Source: Methanofollis formosanus (lineage in GTDB: Archaea; Halobacteriota; Methanomicrobia; Methanomicrobiales; Methanofollaceae). From it: a DNA stretch of 64,000 nucleotides. The notes beneath the pieces are model-generated. The model did not search any database. It saw nothing but the letters and a program-made list of their open reading frames with translations, and was not told the origin of the DNA. The stretch lies in the NCBI RefSeq assembly GCF_019633745.1, contig NZ_CP037968.1, positions 1,122,789 through 1,186,788 on the forward strand. The letters run 5' to 3'. The position numbers and the translations under genes were made by a program. Position 1 is the stretch's first letter. The number at the start of each line of letters is the position of its first letter. This document shows, one piece after another, positions 61,262 through 64,000 of this stretch.

Positions 61262-62279
61262 TAGAGTGGTGACTGTCGGGAGATCACGGGTCCAGCACGG
61301 TCCGGCCAACAACCGCGTCTACCTGCTCAAACTCGATCCTGCCGACACCGCGATGATGCCTGGCCGCCTCCTGGACCTCGCACGGGAGCACGGCTACACC
61401 AAAGTCTTCTGCCGCGTCCATGCGGGTGCCCTGGAGAGGTTTCTCAAGGCGGGATACCACGTTGAGGCACGCGTGCCCGGGCTCTTCAGGGGCGTGGAAG
61501 ACGGCTACTATCTCGGCTATTTCCTCGACCCGGCGAGGGCCAGGAATATGGTCCCCTTCCCACCCGTCCCTCCCACGAAGACCGTGATACGCCGCCCTCG
61601 CCCTCTCCCGCCGGGGTATACGCTGAGGGAGGCGGATGAAGCGGACGCCGAACGTCTGGCCGCCCTCTATGCACAGACCTTTGCGACCTATCCCTTCCCG
61701 ATCGACGACCCGGCCTATATCAGATCGGCAATGAGGGGGAATGTCAGGTTCTTCGTCGTCGAGCGGGACGATGAGGTGGTCGGGGCCTCCTCGGCCGAGA
61801 CGGACCCGGCGGGCAAGAACGTGGAGATGACCGACCTCGCGGTCAGTCCGTCGTGCCGGGGTCTCGGGCTCTCGGCGCACCTCCTGCACCTGATGGAGAC
61901 GGAGATGCGACGGGCCGGGATGCTCGTCGCCTACACCATCGCGCGGGCGGCGTGGGAACCGGTCAACCGCCTCTTCGCCGGGGCGGGGTACCGGTACGGC
62001 GGCACGATGATCAACAACACCCAGATCTGCGGGCGGTGCGAGTCGATGCACCTCTGGTACCGGCGGTTGGATCCCTCCACAGAAGGCATATATGAGGGCA
62101 CCGCCATTGAGGGATGCATGCAGATGTACAGGTGCACGAAGTGTGGCTACGTCTACAACCCGAGGAGCGGGGACCAGACGCAGGGAGTCTCCCCCAACAC
62201 TCCCTTCGACGACCTGCCTGAGAACTGGGTCTGTCCCCGATGCAACGCCCCCAAAAGTGCCTTCGAACCCCTCGATTAG
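61254..62279 (+). CDS. ablB: Beta-lysine N6-acetyltransferase fused to a C-terminal rubredoxin
   Basis: The ATG at 61254 overlaps ablA. Of 341 residues, 1-285 form the AblB acetyltransferase with a GNAT domain ([20 protein letters not shown] as the acetyl-CoA loop, [20 protein letters not shown]). Without a stop the frame continues into a full rubredoxin: [16 protein letters not shown] and [16 protein letters not shown], two CxxC groups about 30 residues apart. AblB acetylates beta-lysine to the osmolyte. The rubredoxin part could be made separately from ATG 62118, which has GAGGGATGC before it and CATATATGAG about 30 bases upstream, so fusion and internal expression are both possible. Confidence 0.9.
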   Translation: MPDRVVTVGRSRVQHGPANNRVYLLKLDPADTAMMPGRLLDLAREHGYTKVFCRVHAGALERFLKAGYHVEARVPGLFRGVEDGYYLGYFLDPARARNMVPFPPVPPTKTVIRRPRPLPPGYTLREADEADAERLAALYAQTFATYPFPIDDPAYIRSAMRGNVRFFVVERDDEVVGASSAETDPAGKNVEMTDLAVSPSCRGLGLSAHLLHLMETEMRRAGMLVAYTIARAAWEPVNRLFAGAGYRYGGTMINNTQICGRCESMHLWYRRLDPSTEGIYEGTAIEGCMQMYRCTKCGYVYNPRSGDQTQGVSPNTPFDDLPENWVCPRCNAPKSAFEPLD

Positions 62280-63029
62280 ATGAACCAGAAGAGCGGCCGG
62301 GTCGCCTGCGTCGACATGGAATTCGGGCATGTGTACGGGACGCACCGCGCCCTGGTCATGCCCATCGAGGTCGGAGCGGTCATCTACGACCCCATGACCG
62401 ACCGGGCGGACTTTGCCGGGTTTACCTCGAGGTACGATATCGAGGTCGAGGTCTGGCTCAACACGACCGACGCCCTCGGCCGCAAGACCGGGGTGGTGAC
62501 CCATGTGGTGAATCCGGGGAAGAGACGTTCCGACCTCGCGTACGACCCGGGCCACCGCCTCGACCGCGAGGGGTGGCGGGCGGCTCGCAGAACCGTGACG
62601 GCGTCCTTCAGAGACCTCGGGGAGTTTATGGAACGGCTCTGTCTCCAGGAGGAGGTGGAAAGATTCGCGTTCTTTGCCAAGAACATGGAGTGCCAGGCCC
62701 TTGACCGGGCCGGGTTCGACCTCGCCCCGTACCGGTGCACCGACCTCCAGCGCGATATCAGGGCCGCCCTGCAGATGAAGGATTTCCTTTCTCTCGACCG
62801 TTCCGCATGCATCATCGGGTTTGGGACTGATAAAGGTGCAATACGGTCGAACCGATTCGCGTATGCAGTTCCCGACCGGTACCTCCCCTCCATCCGTCCT
62901 CACTCTGCGGTCGGGGACGCCGCCAGGATCTTCCTCCTGGCCCGCGAGTTCTATACCGGCACCGAGCGGTTCCTCTCCGAGGCCGAGACCTACCTGACCA
63001 GGTGTGAGGGGGAAGAGACCTCAGCCTGA
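62280..63029 (+). CDS. DEDDh-type 3'-5' exonuclease-like protein
   Basis: In the 249-residue protein the N-terminal CVDMEFGHVYG supplies the DxE of exonuclease motif I. FFAKNMECQALDRAGF around 135-150 fits motif II, and HSAVGDAARIFLLA near 210 fits the H-x4-D of motif III, together a DEDDh set. A specific family could not be named, and divergence is large enough that activity is uncertain. The ATG immediately follows the ablB stop. Its last 9 bases overlap the convergent flavoprotein gene. Confidence 0.68.
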   Translation: MNQKSGRVACVDMEFGHVYGTHRALVMPIEVGAVIYDPMTDRADFAGFTSRYDIEVEVWLNTTDALGRKTGVVTHVVNPGKRRSDLAYDPGHRLDREGWRAARRTVTASFRDLGEFMERLCLQEEVERFAFFAKNMECQALDRAGFDLAPYRCTDLQRDIRAALQMKDFLSLDRSACIIGFGTDKGAIRSNRFAYAVPDRYLPSIRPHSAVGDAARIFLLAREFYTGTERFLSEAETYLTRCEGEETSA

Positions 63030-63578
63030 GACGAGGCGCCTCCCCACTTCGTATGCCCGTTGCATCAGTTCTTTGTCCTTTGCGGCGTCGCCGATATCGA
63101 AGAGTCCCGCACCGACGAGGGGCGCCGCCACCTCGATCCCGAAAAATTCCATGGTGACGGCGAGATGGGTGGCCATGGGGCCGTAGACGTCGGGGTTCGG
63201 GTCGCCCTGCGCCAGGATGATCGCCGCCTTCTTGCCGGGCCTGAGCCTTGAGGTGAACCCCGGACCCATAAAGGCGTACCACCGGTCGATGAAGCTCTTG
63301 GTGATCCCGCTCACCATCCCGAAGTAGACCGGCGAGCCCAGGATGATCCCGTCGGCCTCCTCGATCATGTGGTACAGCCCGACCATGTCGTCCTGGAGCT
63401 TGCACTCTTCGTTGTCATTGCAGAAGCCGCAGCCCTGGCAGTCCAGGTAGGTCGCATCGTTCAGGTAGACCATGGTCGTCCCGGCCCCGGCATCCTCCGC
63501 ACCCTGAAGGGCCTCCCTGACGAGCACCTCGGTGTTCCCGCCGGGCCGCGGGCTCCCGACAAACGCAGTGACTTTCAT
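63021..63578 (-). CDS. Iron-sulfur flavoprotein / NAD(P)H-dependent FMN reductase family
   Basis: In the 185-residue flavodoxin-fold protein the FMN phosphate loop is GSPRPGGNTEVLV (8-20). The compact Cys motif CQGCGFCNDNEEC (about 47-59) ligates a 4Fe-4S cluster in Isf-type proteins, and SPVYFGMVSGITKSFIDRWY contacts the flavin. Isf proteins of methanogens take electrons from ferredoxin and reduce O2 or H2O2. It could act with the rubredoxin encoded nearby, but that is only suggested by proximity. Confidence 0.88.
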   Translation of the reverse strand: MKVTAFVGSPRPGGNTEVLVREALQGAEDAGAGTTMVYLNDATYLDCQGCGFCNDNEECKLQDDMVGLYHMIEEADGIILGSPVYFGMVSGITKSFIDRWYAFMGPGFTSRLRPGKKAAIILAQGDPNPDVYGPMATHLAVTMEFFGIEVAAPLVGAGLFDIGDAAKDKELMQRAYEVGRRLVSG

Positions 63579-63657
63579 GATTCTTCTCCCGGGAGAGGCA
63601 TGCCTCTCCTCCTATATCAATGAGACGCGAAAAAAGAGCGGAAGGGTGCGGCGCCCT

Positions 63658-64000
63658 TCAGGCGCGGGGGACGACGTTGAGGACGAGGGTGAAGTTCTCC
63701 TCGGTCCCGGTGGTGTTCTCCCACGGGCGCTTGTAGATCGCGGAGAAGGTCTGCTCGCCCTCACCGGCGGTCTCCAGGAGCCAGGTGCGGGTTCCGCCGA
63801 CACCGACCATGCCCTCAGGATGGGAGTCGACGGTGTAGGTGTCGTTGATGAGGTTCAGGCCGTCGGAGATGGTGGCGTTCCACTCGTACCCGGTCGTCGG
63901 GTTTTCTCTCAGGTCGACCTGCACGATGCTGCCGGCGGCCACCTCGACGGAGGTGGTGTCGGCGGTCTCGTTGAAGACGAAAGCGGGCGTGGTCATGGCG
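63658..64000 (-). CDS. Chagasin-type (I42) cysteine-protease inhibitor, 5' end at window edge
   Basis: The three inhibitory loops of chagasins are present: NPTTGYEW, GVGGTRTW and YKRPWE in an immunoglobulin-like fold of about 110 residues. The first ATG is at 63996, but archaeal members usually have a signal peptide, which would lie beyond the window, so the gene is probably cut. The family inhibits papain-like proteases, and the same window encodes a secreted papain-like protease at 28268-31531. Sequons (NET, NAT, NDT, NTT, NFT) also suit an extracellular location. Confidence 0.85.
   Translation of the reverse strand, partial: AMTTPAFVFNETADTTSVEVAAGSIVQVDLRENPTTGYEWNATISDGLNLINDTYTVDSHPEGMVGVGGTRTWLLETAGEGEQTFSAIYKRPWENTTGTEENFTLVLNVVPRA

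Overview
The window reads as part of a euryarchaeal methanogen chromosome, most likely a Methanomicrobiales member close to Methanofollis or Methanoculleus. This rests on the high G+C with clean archaeal TATA boxes, an F420-type beta subunit attached to a split archaeal glutamate synthase, exact GGAA-N6-TTCC (NrpR-type) operators, N-epsilon-acetyl-beta-lysine genes, a PGF-pre-PGF/sortase-like surface protein, an archaeal CCA-adding enzyme and a tungsten aldehyde oxidoreductase. The genus is an inference. No rRNA, tRNA, CRISPR array, transposase or phage gene was recognised.

Layout. 1-5.9 kb: four translationally coupled or tightly packed genes around a 1057-residue tubulin/FtsZ-like protein, with a six-helix membrane GTPase and two single-pass surface proteins. 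This resembles the FtsZl-type membrane-remodelling system predicted by Makarova and Koonin. 5.9-13.6 kb: a degenerate receiver-PAS protein, a repeat zone, an nrdH-nrdD-DUF1786 operon whose NrdD appears to lack the glycyl-radical tail, and thpR-cca. 14-22.6 kb: a nitrogen-assimilation block of amt-glnK, an F420-linked four-gene glutamate synthase operon and glnA, with NrpR-type operators at the amt and glnA promoters. 22.9-31.5 kb: two large secreted proteins, one with PKD repeats and cohesin-like plus dockerin-like ends, the other a papain-like protease with a cohesin-like domain. A chagasin-type inhibitor of such proteases lies at the right edge.

31.8-36.1 kb: a membrane protein and two trehalose routes (OtsA-OtsB fusion and TreT). 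36.5-48.7 kb: gdhA, Mrp/NBP35, aldehyde ferredoxin oxidoreductase, an rnhA - membrane Cas4-like nuclease - trmO - MFS operon, a DUF2721 protein, a CBS protein, a Clp1-like kinase and a histidine kinase. 48.8-55.9 kb: an unstable stretch holding five SAM-methyltransferase genes or fragments between two direct copies of a beta-propeller gene segment. 56.7-64 kb: an orphan DNA methyltransferase, an AF1577-type radical SAM/SPASM enzyme, ablA - ablB::rubredoxin - DEDDh nuclease, an iron-sulfur flavoprotein and the chagasin gene.

The acetyl-beta-lysine and trehalose genes together with glnA, gdhA and glutamate synthase describe a cell that builds nitrogenous and sugar osmolytes, suggesting a salt-variable habitat. 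Running through nearly all long intergenic gaps is one modular repeat family. It has terminal inverted arms of about 50-110 bp, a core that occurs as a 155-bp tandem repeat, and G-rich hairpin modules inserted at defined points.
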